This document shows, piece by piece, positions 52,048 to 61,587 of a DNA stretch of 64,000 nucleotides. The stretch's first letter is position 1; each line of letters starts with the position of its first letter. The notes beneath the pieces are model-generated. The model was not told the origin of the DNA and did no database searches. It saw nothing but the letters and a program-made list of their open reading frames with translations. The position numbers and the translations under genes were made by a program. Where the stretch lies: positions 986,480 through 1,050,479 of the forward strand of contig NZ_JBDPLZ010000001.1 in assembly GCF_039871655.1 (NCBI RefSeq), given 5' to 3'. Source of the DNA: Actinocorallia sp039871655 (GTDB taxonomy: Bacteria; Actinomycetota; Actinomycetes; Streptosporangiales; Streptosporangiaceae).

Positions 52048-52260
52048 CAGGACGCCCCTCCTGGATCCAGCCGCCCGCCCATCCACGCCCCTTCACCCTT
52101 TCCCGCCGGTTCCTGAACCAAGTACTCCTTGAACGCCATGAAGGCCCCGCCTTTCAGACGCCGAACGCGCCACCGACGAACTGATCGCCCACGACGCCGG
52201 AACGGTGTTCTGACCACCCGTTACGGCCCGCCCTTCGACGACGCTGCCGCACGGACACCG

Positions 52261-52296
52261 AAAAGGCCACTTCCGATGATCGGAAGTGGCCTTTTT
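52261..52296. terminator. Strong bidirectional terminator
   Basis: AAAAGGCCACTTCCGAT, a 2-nt gap, then ATCGGAAGTGGCCTTTTT: a 13-bp or longer stem flanked by A- and T-tracts, the classical intrinsic terminator for both directions. It overlaps the stop of the nitroreductase gene (52295). The neighbouring gap 52048-52260 holds no convincing gene; a short plus-strand run ending DELIAHDAGTVF-stop (about 52170-52213) might be another gene stub. Confidence 0.85.
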
Positions 52297-52711
52297 ACCG
52301 GCGTTCCAGGAGAACCACGGGGATCTCACGGGCGGTCCGCTCCTGGTAGGCCGCGTACTCCGGCCTGGCCGACACCATCAAGCGCCATAGAGGCGGACGT
52401 TCCGCAGCGATGACGGGACGCGCCCGCGCGGTGAAGACCTCCGTACCGACCTGCACGGTGACACATGGATCGGCGAGCAGGTTCAGATACCAGGCCGGAT
52501 GACGGTCCGCGCCGCGGTTGGAGGCCACCAGGACGTAGCGGTCGCCGTCGAGTCCGTAGACCAGCGCGGTGCGGCGCGGTTCACCGGTTCTCCGGCCTCG
52601 GGTCGTCAGCAGCAGGTCGTTCATTCCCGGCCGTGGTCGGCCGCCGGTCTCCTGGAAACGACGGATGTGCTCGGCGACCCAGGGGTTCGGGCTGTCGTGG
52701 ACCTCGGGCAT
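52295..52711 (-). CDS. F420-dependent nitroreductase/quinone reductase (DDN family)
   Basis: 138 residues. Features: HDSPNPWVAEHIRRFQETGG, MNDLLLTTRGRRTGEPRRTA (phosphate-binding F420 site), LVASNRGADRHPAWYLNLLA, VTVQVGTEVFTARARPV and the ending ERTAREIPVVLLERR. The family uses reduced deazaflavin F420 to reduce quinones or nitro compounds. GTG 52714 or ATG 52711 start, overlapping the stop of the NAD(P)H-binding protein gene, so the two are co-translated. Confidence 0.92.
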   Translation of the reverse strand: MPEVHDSPNPWVAEHIRRFQETGGRPRPGMNDLLLTTRGRRTGEPRRTALVYGLDGDRYVLVASNRGADRHPAWYLNLLADPCVTVQVGTEVFTARARPVIAAERPPLWRLMVSARPEYAAYQERTAREIPVVLLERR

Positions 52712-53334
52712 CACGCTTCCCCGACGCTGACGGCGGCGCGGTGGTGGCGAGGCGCCTCGATCTCGTCGAGCAGCGCGATCGCGAAGTCCGCGTACGTGAT
52801 CCGGCTGGCCGAGTCTCCGTGCTCGGCGACCCGGTACTGGCCGGTGCGCGCGCCATCATGGTCGAAATCCCCCGCAGGTGCGACGTACGCCCAGTCGAGC
52901 TCACTGTTCCGGAGCTCGTCGAGGCCCGCCGCGTGGCCGAGATAGAAGTCGCGGTACTCATCGGGGTAGCCGGGCTCGTCCATCAGCGGCGCACCGGACG
53001 CCCCCGGCATGATCGACGCGAGCCCGACCACCACCAGCCGGTGAACACCCGCCTTCGCCAGACCGCCGGTCAGGGCGCGGGCCGACGCGGTGAAGAACTC
53101 GCGGGGCGGCACGGACAGATCGGCGGCGGCGCTGATCGCGGCGTCATGCCCGACGGCCGCACGTTCAACGCTCGCCCCGTCCGTGACGTCACCCGCCACC
53201 ACCCGCACATCGGCCAGATCCCCGTGACGCGCGGGGTCGCGCACCACGGCGGTGACCCGGTGCCCTCGTCGACGCGCCTCGGCGATCGCCTGCCGACCGG
53301 CCCGACCACCCGCACCGAAAACCACGATGTCCAT
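52711..53334 (-). CDS. NAD(P)H-binding SDR-like protein (NmrA/atypical SDR)
   Basis: 207 residues. The nucleotide-binding loop is DIVVFGAGGRAGRQAIAEAR; VTAVVRDPAR, VVAGDVTDGASVERAAVGHD and HRLVVVGLASIMPGASG are typical of atypical short-chain dehydrogenases. Active-site Tyr-x-x-x-Lys is not obvious, so it may be a binding protein or a redox sensor. AGAGGTGG precedes the ATG. It is divergent from an HxlR regulator and followed by the F420 enzyme. Confidence 0.9.
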   Translation of the reverse strand: MDIVVFGAGGRAGRQAIAEARRRGHRVTAVVRDPARHGDLADVRVVAGDVTDGASVERAAVGHDAAISAAADLSVPPREFFTASARALTGGLAKAGVHRLVVVGLASIMPGASGAPLMDEPGYPDEYRDFYLGHAAGLDELRNSELDWAYVAPAGDFDHDGARTGQYRVAEHGDSASRITYADFAIALLDEIEAPRHHRAAVSVGEA

Positions 53335-53401
53335 GGCAACCACCTCTCACCGGAACCGGAGCCTTTTGCTCCCGGCCGTTTCGCGGACGCTACCGAGACC
53401 T

Positions 53402-53430
53402 GTGGTTACCACCGGGATACCGGCTATCGT
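53402..53430. promoter_or_regulatory. HxlR operator and leaderless promoter
   Basis: GTGGT-T-ACCAC palindrome (53402-53412) lies at the -35 position of TATCGT (53425-53430), which is 6 nt from ATG 53437. It is centred in the 102-bp gap between the HxlR gene and the SDR-like gene, so it probably controls both. Confidence 0.5.
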
Positions 53431-53436
53431 GAGCCC

Positions 53437-53823
53437 ATGAGGGAGCCCCTGCCCGCCGACATGTTCGACGAGCTGTGCCCGTCCTCGCTCAACCCGATCC
53501 GCTTCGGCGACAAATGGGCGGCGCTCGTCATCCGCTGCCTGGAACACGGCCCACGCCGCTTCTCCGAACTGCGGATCCCCCTGAGCCGCGTCACCCCCAA
53601 GGTCCTCACCCGGTCACTGCGTTCCCTGGAACGCGACGGCCTGGTCAAACGCACCGTCCACACCGTCACCGCCCCGCACGTCGAGTACGAACTGACCCCT
53701 CTGGGCCGCAGCTTGCTCGCCCCGATGGCGGCCGCCTGCGCCTGGGCAGAGGAGCACTGGGACGAGTTGCTCGACGCCCGCGAGTCCCACGACGCCGCGA
53801 CCCGTCTCGACCCCACCGGCTGA
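53437..53823 (+). CDS. HxlR-family transcriptional regulator
   Basis: 128 residues: LCPSSLNPIRFGDKWAALVI, EHGPRRFSELRIPLSRVTPK, VLTRSLRSLERDGLVKRTVH and EYELTPLGRSLLAPMAAACA. The usual N-terminal Cys that senses aldehydes or quinones is present (Cys 14). It is divergent from the SDR-like/F420 reductase operon, which it presumably represses. Leaderless promoter as described. Confidence 0.93.
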   Translation: MREPLPADMFDELCPSSLNPIRFGDKWAALVIRCLEHGPRRFSELRIPLSRVTPKVLTRSLRSLERDGLVKRTVHTVTAPHVEYELTPLGRSLLAPMAAACAWAEEHWDELLDARESHDAATRLDPTG

Positions 53824-53824
53824 C

Positions 53825-53866
53825 GCGGTCGAGGCGCAGCTCGAACGTATCCGCCGTCTCGACCGC
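53825..53866. terminator. Terminator hairpin between convergent genes
   Basis: GCGGTCGAG (53825-53833) and CTCGACCGC (53858-53866), a perfect 9-bp stem with a 24-nt loop, in the 68-bp gap between the HxlR gene and the convergent MBL gene. Confidence 0.5.
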
Positions 53867-53891
53867 TGACCCGCCATGAAGCCGAGACGGT

Positions 53892-54659
53892 TCACCCCAC
53901 CGAGAAGGTGGCGCCGGGGGCGGCGTAGGCGATGGGACCGTCGAACCGGGCCGCGGCACGGGACACCGCCTGCTGCGGGGTGAGGAAACGCCCGACGTGC
54001 GTGACGATCAACCGTCCCGCCCCTGCTGAGCGGGCGGTGTCACCGGCGTCCTCCGGCGTGTGGTGGACCTGTTCCCCCGTGCCGGGGGCCTTGTCGCTCT
54101 CTGCCTCGCACAGCAGCACGTCGCACCCCTCGGCCAGGCCCGTCAGAGCAGGACAGGGCGCCGTGTCCCCGGAGTACACCAGCGACCGGCCCGCGGACTC
54201 GACGCGCAAGGCGAAGGCGGGAATGCCGTGCGCCACCGCCCGGCTGGTCAACGTGAGCGCGCCGACCCGCACCTGATGCCCGTCGTGCAGTTCCTCGACG
54301 GCGAAGGCGGACTCGATCGGGCTGCGGGTGTCGGTGTTGGTGAGGAAGTGAGCGAGCCGGTCGGCGATGCCCGGCGGACCGTGCAAAGGGATCGGAGCCG
54401 CGAGCCGAATGTCGGCATAGAGCGCCCCGTAGTAGGCGGTGAGAAGGTCCGCGCTGTGGTCGGCGTGCGAATGCGAGATCCAGATCGCGTCCAGCTCGTC
54501 CAGCCGTACATGCCGTTGCAGCTGGGCCAGCGTCCCGCTGCCCGCGTCCACCCACACCCGGGCGCCTCCACCCGACACCAGGTAACCGGAACAGGGGTTG
54601 TCCACGCTCGCGTAGGGCGTCGCACTACCCAGAACCGTGAGGAGAAGATCACTGGTCAT
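53892..54659 (-). CDS. MBL-fold metallo-hydrolase
   Basis: 255 residues. The HxHxDH motif is SHSHADH (His 63, His 65, Asp 67, His 68), with GYLV at the N-terminus, YSGDTAPCPAL and the late HVGRF. It resembles the RNase Z/PhnP-like part of the superfamily (LGSATPYASVDNPCSGYLV), which hydrolyses cyclic phosphates or lactones. No signal peptide. Substrate unknown. Monocistronic; the next minus-strand gene upstream is separated by 123 bp with no visible gene. Confidence 0.9.
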   Translation of the reverse strand: MTSDLLLTVLGSATPYASVDNPCSGYLVSGGGARVWVDAGSGTLAQLQRHVRLDELDAIWISHSHADHSADLLTAYYGALYADIRLAAPIPLHGPPGIADRLAHFLTNTDTRSPIESAFAVEELHDGHQVRVGALTLTSRAVAHGIPAFALRVESAGRSLVYSGDTAPCPALTGLAEGCDVLLCEAESDKAPGTGEQVHHTPEDAGDTARSAGAGRLIVTHVGRFLTPQQAVSRAAARFDGPIAYAAPGATFSVG

Positions 54660-54782
54660 CCACGGACTCTAGAAGACCTGTGATGCCCTTGTCCGAGCCG
54701 GTGGGACGGCGACGGCGGACGACCGGTGAAGTACTGCCGCCGCCTGGTGGGGTGATGGTGATGCTCTCCTCGGTGGCGTGGT

Positions 54783-55823
54783 TCAGGAGGCGGCGAAGGC
54801 CGCGACCGGTTTGTCGGAGTGGCGGCCGGTGATCCAGAGGCGATCCGCGGCCGTGGTGACGGACCTGATGTAGACGGTGTAGTCGTAGTCGGGAAGGGGC
54901 GTCAGCTGGGTGGACCACGTTGAGCCGACAAGGTTGGTCACGAAATGGCCCTCCAGCAGCCAGAGAGTTCCGGAGGGGGACAAGACCGCGTCGGAGGCGA
55001 CGAGCGCCCTGGGCGGGCCCACGGGAGTCCAGGCGGAGCCGTCCCAGCGCCGGTAGTGGCCGTCGACGTGGGCGAGGAGGTCGTCCTGGCCCAGGACGTA
55101 GATGCGGTCGACGGTGGAGCCCTCGGGGAGGGGGATGTTCTGCCAGGACCCGGAGTCCCAGCGGGCCACCACGCGGGTACCGCCGTCGTCGCCCAGCAGC
55201 CAGGCTCCGCCCTCGGGATGGGACGCGAGTTGCACGATCGAGAGAGAGTCAGGGCCGGTCGTCCACTGGCCGCCGGTGTAGGTGCGCAGCCTCCTGTCCC
55301 CGTCGGCGTCGGCGACGAACACCGCGTCGGGCGCCGCGGCCAGGTCCGTGGACGAGGAGAGCCCGGGAGGAAGGGAGACGGAGGTCCAGGCCGAGCCGTC
55401 CCAGCGGGCCAGGTAGGGGCTCGCCACGCCCCAGACGTAGCGGGCGCCGAGCACCCACAGGTCCTGGGGACCGGCGGCCTCCATGTCCCCGATCAGCCCG
55501 TAGTTGATCGAGGGCAGGTCGATGTTCTGCCAGGAGCCTCCGGAGTAGCGTCGCAGCAGAGGTTTGGGCGGCCGCAGCACGACCGTCTTCCAGTCGTCGG
55601 TGGGCCAGAGGAACTCCACCTGCCCCTGGTAGCCGCCGGCCCACAGCTCGCCGCCCACTTCGGCGGCGGCCAGCAGGTCGCTCTTGAACCAGGTGGAGGC
55701 CGGGCTCTGCTCGATCCACACGGTGTCGGCGGCAGGGAGGTCGGCACGCGCGGGCGAGGCGACCGTCAGCACACACAGGGCCGCACTCACCGCGGCGACG
55801 TTCCCTCTCCTCATACCGGGCAT
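54783..55823 (-). CDS. Secreted W-rich repeat (beta-propeller-like) protein
   Basis: 346 residues, signal peptide MPGMRRGNVAAVSAALCVLT, cleaved after ARA. Blades: ARWDGSAWTSVSLPPGL, RTYTGGQWTTGP, ARWDSGSWQNIPLPEGS, RRWDGSAWTPVGPP and RYSGGSWQNIDLP, ending ITGRHSDKPVAAFAAS. Third member of the family in this window. Start 55823 has GGGAGGA 4-5 nt upstream; a further ATG at 55814 is possible. Confidence 0.7.
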   Translation of the reverse strand: MPGMRRGNVAAVSAALCVLTVASPARADLPAADTVWIEQSPASTWFKSDLLAAAEVGGELWAGGYQGQVEFLWPTDDWKTVVLRPPKPLLRRYSGGSWQNIDLPSINYGLIGDMEAAGPQDLWVLGARYVWGVASPYLARWDGSAWTSVSLPPGLSSSTDLAAAPDAVFVADADGDRRLRTYTGGQWTTGPDSLSIVQLASHPEGGAWLLGDDGGTRVVARWDSGSWQNIPLPEGSTVDRIYVLGQDDLLAHVDGHYRRWDGSAWTPVGPPRALVASDAVLSPSGTLWLLEGHFVTNLVGSTWSTQLTPLPDYDYTVYIRSVTTAADRLWITGRHSDKPVAAFAAS

Positions 55824-55995
55824 GATCCTCCCGCCCCGCCCCCGGATCTCCTCACTTCCCCACAAAAAACCCTCACCCTGGTTCACCAGCGGTTTACGGA
55901 TTTCCAACTCTGCAAAGCCACGGACCCTCCGGGAAATGCTGACGGCACAGGGCCGACTCAGATCACGTGGCCGCCGATCGGGGGAAGCTCAATGA

Positions 55996-56995
55996 GCCTT
56001 TGTCGGTAACCGGCGGCAACGTTGCGTGATCGCCTGGCCGTGTCTCCCGTGATCGGGCGCGACATGCCCTGAAAAACATGAAGCCCCTGCTAGAAGTGGT
56101 CTTGTCGAGAGATCAACTTCATAGAGCAGAGGCTTCACGTGTCCTCAAGTGTCACATACTCCGCCGTCCTAGATGTGCAGGAGGAGACGGTCGTTCGTGT
56201 CGGAACTGCTGGAGACCGAGCGCGAGCGACGCGGCACCCGCACGGGTCGGCGGGTCTTGGACTGCCGGGCGCAGGCGGTGCTGATCCTGCGGTGGTTCCT
56301 GGACACCACCCGGATACGGCGGCTCGCGGTCGACAACGCCATCAGCGTCACGACCGCCTACCGCTACCTGCACGAGGGCATCGACGTGCTCGCCGCCCAT
56401 GCCCCCGACCTGCACGGCGTCCTCCAAGCGGCTCAGGAGGCCGGGTGCTCACACGTGAACGTGGACGGAGTCGTGATCGCCACCGACCGGGTGAGCACGC
56501 CCGGCCCGAACACCGCGGACCTGTGGTGGTCGGGCAAGCACAAGCACCCACGGCGGCAACGTCCAGGTCCTCTCCGCCCCCGACGGATGGCCGCTGTGGA
56601 CCTCCGGAGTGCGGCCCGGCCGCGAACACGACATGACCTGCGCCCGCGCCCACGGCCTCATCGACGCCCTCGCCCAGGTCAAGGACACCCTGACCTGCCT
56701 GGCCGACCTCGGCTACGAAGGCGCCGCCCACATACTGCGCGTCCCGGCCAAGAAGACCAAAGGACGCCGGCTCACCGACGACCACAAGACCCACAACAAG
56801 CTGCTACGAGGCCTGCGCGGCATCGGAGAACGCGCGAACGCCCTGCTCATCGTCACCTTCAAAGCCCTGCGCCGAGTCAGCCTCGACCCCTGGAGGATCG
56901 GCGCCATCACCGCAGCAGCCCTCGTCCTGCTCCACCACGAGAACGACCGCACCCTCTGACATCACAAACAGTCACGAGAGGTTACCGACAAAGGC
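55996..56995 (+). mobile_element. IS5-type insertion sequence (1.0 kb), decayed
   Basis: Perfect 16-bp terminal inverted repeats GCCTTTGTCGGTAACC (55996-56011) and GGTTACCGACAAAGGC (56980-56995) enclose a transposase gene with frameshifts. The flanking TGA and TTA triplets are not identical, so a target duplication is not confirmed. It sits about 110 bp before the CHAT gene. Confidence 0.9.
56139..56959 (+). pseudogene. IS5-family (DDE_Tnp_4) transposase with two frameshifts
   Basis: The reading starts MSSSVTYSAVLDVQEETV, shifts near 56192 to FVSELLETERERRGTRTGRR (HTH_Tnp_4), continues CSHVNVDGVVIATDRVSTPG and LWWSGKHKH, then shifts again near 56552 to HGGNVQVLSAPDGWPLWTSG, VRPGREHDMT, DLGYEGAAHILRVPAKKTKG and a final RIGAITAAALVLLHHENDRT. 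Both DDE Asp regions are recognisable, but two single events (net +1 each) break the frame, so it is inactive. Confidence 0.88.
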
Positions 56996-57105
56996 TTAAT
57001 CTGTGGGAGCCCGAGGCTGAAACGCTCCGGGCTACCCGACCACCTCCGGCTCCTTCTTCTTCACGCCTCCCTGAAGGCAGCGATGGCGGTTTTACTGGAA
57101 GGGTG

Positions 57106-60100
57106 ATGACCGCCTTCATCGTGTTCTACGTTTCTCTCGTCGTTCTGGCGTGGGGAGTGCTGCCGCTGGCGAATCGTCTCCTCGCGAGAAGGCTGCGGCA
57201 GCTGGTCGGCGAAGCCCTCGAACGGTGGGAGAGGACAGGGGATGCCGAATGGGTGCTGGCTCCCCCGGTGGTATCGGCTGCGGAGGGAGTGAGAAAGCAA
57301 CAGAACCGCGAGGCGCATCTCACCTTGGCGAGATACCACCTAGCACGGCAGAACGCCAGCGCACAAGAAGACTGGGAAGACCTGATCGAAGCGTCCAGTC
57401 AGGCGATACGCGCCTTCCTGATCTCCCGGCAGCCGTCCAGTGACCTAGCGTGGCTAGTGCGTCTACGGGAGTTCATCACCTGGTACAAGCACGACCCGGA
57501 TGCGGCCAAAGCGGCGGCCTACGCCGAGATCGAAGGAATGGACGATGCCGCAACCCTCGATGTTCTTCACAGCGACCTCGTCTCATTGGTCGACGTCCGT
57601 ATCCCGGAGGCCGCCCTGTCCGACGTGGTCGACTTGGTGGTGCTCACACGGCGGCGACTGCACCAGTCAGGTGGGGAGCCCTCGGCCTCACCTTCCTCGG
57701 ACGGCCTGCCAGCGCAACGGGTGGCCATTCGGGCGAAGTGGCAGGCCGCCCTCGCCGGTGCCTTGGCGAACGCGTCCTCGGGGGAAGCCGACCTACCCCT
57801 GCTCGGCGAGGCGCGGCGAACGGCAGAGGCTGCAGCGGCGCTCCTCGCGAGGTTCAGTGGAGGTGAGCAGCCGAAGGCGGTCTTGGACTCACTCATTGGA
57901 CAGATCGCCTCCAAGCAATACGAACTTAACGGCGAGGTCGAGGCGCTGCGCCAGGGACTCATCCACCTCGAGCGTGCGATCGACGGTCCCCTTTCCGAGA
58001 AGGAACTCTTTGACCTGCGGTATCTCCTCGTCCGGGGGTACGAAAGTCTCCAGAATGCGACGAATAATGTTGCGTGGGCGGATCGCTCGGTCTCGGTGAT
58101 CCGCGCGTTGCTCGACGCGTATCCCACCCGCCCCGAGGTCGCGGACTGGAAGTTCTCACTGGCCGCCCTGCTGCTCGCGCTCTTCAACGATGCCCCGTCC
58201 TCCTCTGAGGACATGTTGTGGGAAGCGGCCTTGCTGCTACATGAGGTTCCGGTGGAGGCGGAGGAACTCGACCGAGAATTTGGCGTGCGCCTCTCCGTCC
58301 TGGTGTTCTGCTACGCGCTCGACCCGGAACCCGGGCGCAGGGAGGAGATCGAACGCTGGGTCCGACGGGCTCTCGACCAGTCCGACCAGGGACGGCCAGA
58401 GTCTCTCCGGTACCTGGTCGGCATCTTCCACAACGCCTACCTCCTCAGGGAGGAAGCGCTCCTGACCGTGCTGTACTCGCCGCTCCTCCGGCCAGTCCTC
58501 GCGACGCTCGACCCGCTCGATCCGCAGCACCGGCAGACCATCAAGCTCACCTCGGCCCTCGCGACCACGACCCTCGCACAAGAGGGCACCGACCTCCTGC
58601 GAGAGTGCATCGACTTGCTCCGGCCCCTCGCGGAGGGGGAACAGCCCGACACGGACATTGTTCTCGCTCTGGCCAGTGCCCTGGGCGAGCTCTACCTCGC
58701 AACGGACGATCTCGCCGCCATCGCCGAAGCGAAGCGGCGACTGCAACGGATGCTGCACACGCAGACGACTCCGGGCTCCCTTCCTCCCCACCGCTACGCC
58801 TACCTGCTCATGCACTCGGGAAGCGTCCTGTACGGCTGCGCCCAGGCGGAGAGTGACTTGCAGACGCTCGCTGAGGCCGCGGACCTGCTGCGAAAGGCGG
58901 CGGAGACCGCGCCCTCCGACTGGCGATTCACCGCGAACCTACTGAACTATCGAGGCCAGATCCTTTGCAGCCTGTTCGAGTCGACCGGAGACAGGGCGGT
59001 CCTCGACGAGAGCATCGCGTTCCTGCGCCAAGGCGTACGGACCGCGCAGGATCACTCCCCCCACATCACCCCGTCGGTCCTCGCCAGCCTCGGCTACGCC
59101 CTCGACACCGCCTACCGCCACGACCCCGACACCAACCTGCTGGCGGAGGCACTGACCGTCGGCCGAGCCGCCGCCGAGGCGGCACCGGACAGCGCCCGCG
59201 CCCACAACAACTTTGGCTCCATCCTGCGGCTCTCATACTCCCGCACCAGGAACCTCACCGATCTCGACGCATCCATCGCGCACATGAAGCGGGCCGTCGA
59301 CCTGACCCCCGACAGCCATGCGGACCGCACCTTCTACGTGAGTAATCTGGTGAGCGGCCTGCTGGCCCGCTACGACCACTCCGGAGAGGGGTTTGTCCTC
59401 GACGAGGCCCGGACGCGCATGGACGGGGTCATCAGGACCGTCAGACAGACCGGCCAGCACGCGCCGAGTGCTCTGATGACCTTCTGCCACCTCCAGTATG
59501 CCCTGTTCATGCGGTATCGGGACGCCGGTCTGCTCGGTCTCGGGATCTCCGCCGCCCGGCGGGCCGTGGCGGACATCCCGGACGGCGACGTCAGGCGCGT
59601 TCAGGCCTGCAATTCGCTTGCCGTTCTCCTCACCTTCCAGTACAGCCTGGAAGGTGATCTCGACCTCCTCGAGGAGGTCGAGACGTTGCTCGGCGCGGCG
59701 CTCGACGACGGTCCGGTCGCAAGCCCGCACCTCTCGATCGCCTGGCTGAGCCGCAGCCAGACGCAGCTCCTGGTCTTCCAGCGGACCGGCCGGCTCGAGG
59801 CGCTGCTGAACGCCGAGCACGGCCTCCGTCGCGCGGCGACCCTCGGGACCGGTCTTCGGGAGGCGAGTGTCTCCGTCGACCTGCAGCTCGCCTCGATCCT
59901 TCTGCAGATCCACGAGAAGACCGGGCGGCAGGGCGCCCTCGCCGAAGCCCGGCGACTGTACGCCGGCATAGCAGACGACGATGGCGCAGGCGTCGACTCC
60001 CGCTTCGTATCCGCCTGGGGACTGGCCCAGATCACCGCGTTCGAGGCCGACCCGCACCAGGCGGTCCGGGTCTACGGCGCGGCCGCGAACCTGCTGACCG

Positions 60101-61587
60101 AACTCGCGCCGCTGACGATGAGCTGGAACGACCGGCGTATGCGGCTGCAGCATCTCAGCGGGTTCGGAGCGGACGCGGCACAGGCCGCACTCGCGGCGGG
60201 CGACCCGCGGCGCGCCGTCGAGCTCTTGGAGCAGACCCGCGGTGTGCTGCTGTCCGATGCCCGCGAGCTCCACGACGACCTGGCGAGGCTCGACGGTCTC
60301 CTCCCGGACGCGGCGGCGGAATACCGGCGGCTGCGCGAACGGATGCGGCTCCTCGACACAGAAGAGTCCCTCGCCACGCCCTTCTCCCCGCCGCCTCCCC
60401 TGGTGGAGACCGAGCGGATCCGCGCCGAACGGGAGGAGCTCGAAGGCGGATGGAAGCGGCTTCTCGACTCGGTCCGCGCCCATCCGGAGTTCAGGTCGTT
60501 CCTGCGCCCCCTGCCCTTCGACCGCATCCTCGGCCTAGTTGACGACGTCCCCGTGGTGATGGTCCTGGCTGGCGACACCGGCGGCCACGCCCTGATCGTC
60601 TCGAAAGAGGATGTCCACGCGCTTCCTCTGCCTGGTCTCACGGACAACGCGCTCGCCCGCGAGGTCAGAACGATCCGAGGCATGATCGCAGACGCCGGAT
60701 CCCCCGAGCACAGGGAGGCGGCGGCCAATCGTCTACTCGTCTCCCTCGCCTGGACCTGGGACACCGTCACCGGACCCGTGCTCGACGCTCTCGGCCTCCG
60801 AGAGACGACTCCTGCGCAGGACCCGCCGCGGATCCGCTGGTGCGCCGTCGGCAACGTCGCCTACCTCCCCCTCCATGCCGCCAGACGTTCCGGCGCTCGA
60901 CGGCACAGTGCCTTGGACCGCGTCGTCTCCACCTACACTCCGACCATCCGTGCTCTCGGCCAGGCTCTCAGCCAGGCGCCTTCCCACGACGCCGCCACAC
61001 TGCTGGTAGCCCAGCCCGACACCCCCGGGGCGACTCCCCTGCTCGGCGTCGCCCGCGAAACCGACGGCATCGCCCGGCTCGTCCCCGGCGCCCTGCTCCT
61101 CAGCGGCCCGGACGCCACCCGTGCCGCCGTCCTCACCGCGATCGGGCGGCGCTCCATCGCCCATTTCGCCTGCCACGGCATTGGTGACGACCTCTCCGGT
61201 CCGCCCCGGCTCCTCCTTCACGATCACCAGACCGAGCCGCTGACCGTCGAGTCCCTCACCAAACTGCGTCTGCACGCCGACCTGGCGTTCCTCTCTGCAT
61301 GCAGCAGCACCGGCCCGTTCCACAGTCAGCTCGACGAGGCCCTGCACATCACGAGCGGATTCCTGACGGCCGGATACCGCCAGGTCATCGGGACGCTGTG
61401 GCCTGTCGCCGACATCCCCGCCGCCCGCCTCGCGATCGGGTTCTACTCCGTCCTCACCGGGGATGGAACAGGGCCGCCCGATCCGTCCCAGGCACCGTTC
61501 GCCCTGCGGAAAGCGGCGTTGCGGGCACGAGAGGAGGATCCGGGCAACCCCTTCACGTGGGCGGCGTACCTGCACGTCGGAGCCTGA
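57106..61587 (+). CDS. TPR-CHAT caspase-like protease (CATRA conflict system)
   Basis: 1493 residues. One N-terminal TM helix (MTAFIVFYVSLVVLAWGVLP), then about 1000 residues of TPR-like helices (for example RALLDAYPTRPEVADWKFSL, LAEALTVGRAAAEAAPDSAR), and a C-terminal CHAT domain from about 1190 with the catalytic pair His 1357 (IAHFACHG) and Cys 1399 (FLSACSSTG). CHAT proteases cleave cellular targets when a sensor is triggered. The following divergent genes complete a CATRA locus. An IS element lies 110 bp upstream and may have replaced the promoter. Convergent overlap of 35 bp with the next gene. Confidence 0.9.
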   Translation: MTAFIVFYVSLVVLAWGVLPLANRLLARRLRQLVGEALERWERTGDAEWVLAPPVVSAAEGVRKQQNREAHLTLARYHLARQNASAQEDWEDLIEASSQAIRAFLISRQPSSDLAWLVRLREFITWYKHDPDAAKAAAYAEIEGMDDAATLDVLHSDLVSLVDVRIPEAALSDVVDLVVLTRRRLHQSGGEPSASPSSDGLPAQRVAIRAKWQAALAGALANASSGEADLPLLGEARRTAEAAAALLARFSGGEQPKAVLDSLIGQIASKQYELNGEVEALRQGLIHLERAIDGPLSEKELFDLRYLLVRGYESLQNATNNVAWADRSVSVIRALLDAYPTRPEVADWKFSLAALLLALFNDAPSSSEDMLWEAALLLHEVPVEAEELDREFGVRLSVLVFCYALDPEPGRREEIERWVRRALDQSDQGRPESLRYLVGIFHNAYLLREEALLTVLYSPLLRPVLATLDPLDPQHRQTIKLTSALATTTLAQEGTDLLRECIDLLRPLAEGEQPDTDIVLALASALGELYLATDDLAAIAEAKRRLQRMLHTQTTPGSLPPHRYAYLLMHSGSVLYGCAQAESDLQTLAEAADLLRKAAETAPSDWRFTANLLNYRGQILCSLFESTGDRAVLDESIAFLRQGVRTAQDHSPHITPSVLASLGYALDTAYRHDPDTNLLAEALTVGRAAAEAAPDSARAHNNFGSILRLSYSRTRNLTDLDASIAHMKRAVDLTPDSHADRTFYVSNLVSGLLARYDHSGEGFVLDEARTRMDGVIRTVRQTGQHAPSALMTFCHLQYALFMRYRDAGLLGLGISAARRAVADIPDGDVRRVQACNSLAVLLTFQYSLEGDLDLLEEVETLLGAALDDGPVASPHLSIAWLSRSQTQLLVFQRTGRLEALLNAEHGLRRAATLGTGLREASVSVDLQLASILLQIHEKTGRQGALAEARRLYAGIADDDGAGVDSRFVSAWGLAQITAFEADPHQAVRVYGAAANLLTELAPLTMSWNDRRMRLQHLSGFGADAAQAALAAGDPRRAVELLEQTRGVLLSDARELHDDLARLDGLLPDAAAEYRRLRERMRLLDTEESLATPFSPPPPLVETERIRAEREELEGGWKRLLDSVRAHPEFRSFLRPLPFDRILGLVDDVPVVMVLAGDTGGHALIVSKEDVHALPLPGLTDNALAREVRTIRGMIADAGSPEHREAAANRLLVSLAWTWDTVTGPVLDALGLRETTPAQDPPRIRWCAVGNVAYLPLHAARRSGARRHSALDRVVSTYTPTIRALGQALSQAPSHDAATLLVAQPDTPGATPLLGVARETDGIARLVPGALLLSGPDATRAAVLTAIGRRSIAHFACHGIGDDLSGPPRLLLHDHQTEPLTVESLTKLRLHADLAFLSACSSTGPFHSQLDEALHITSGFLTAGYRQVIGTLWPVADIPAARLAIGFYSVLTGDGTGPPDPSQAPFALRKAALRAREEDPGNPFTWAAYLHVGA

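Noticed and set aside
56173..57105. A single very long protein joining the transposase and the CHAT protein
   Set aside because: The frame is open by chance through the IS element; the inverted repeat end at 56995 and the TM-led start at 57106 separate the two.
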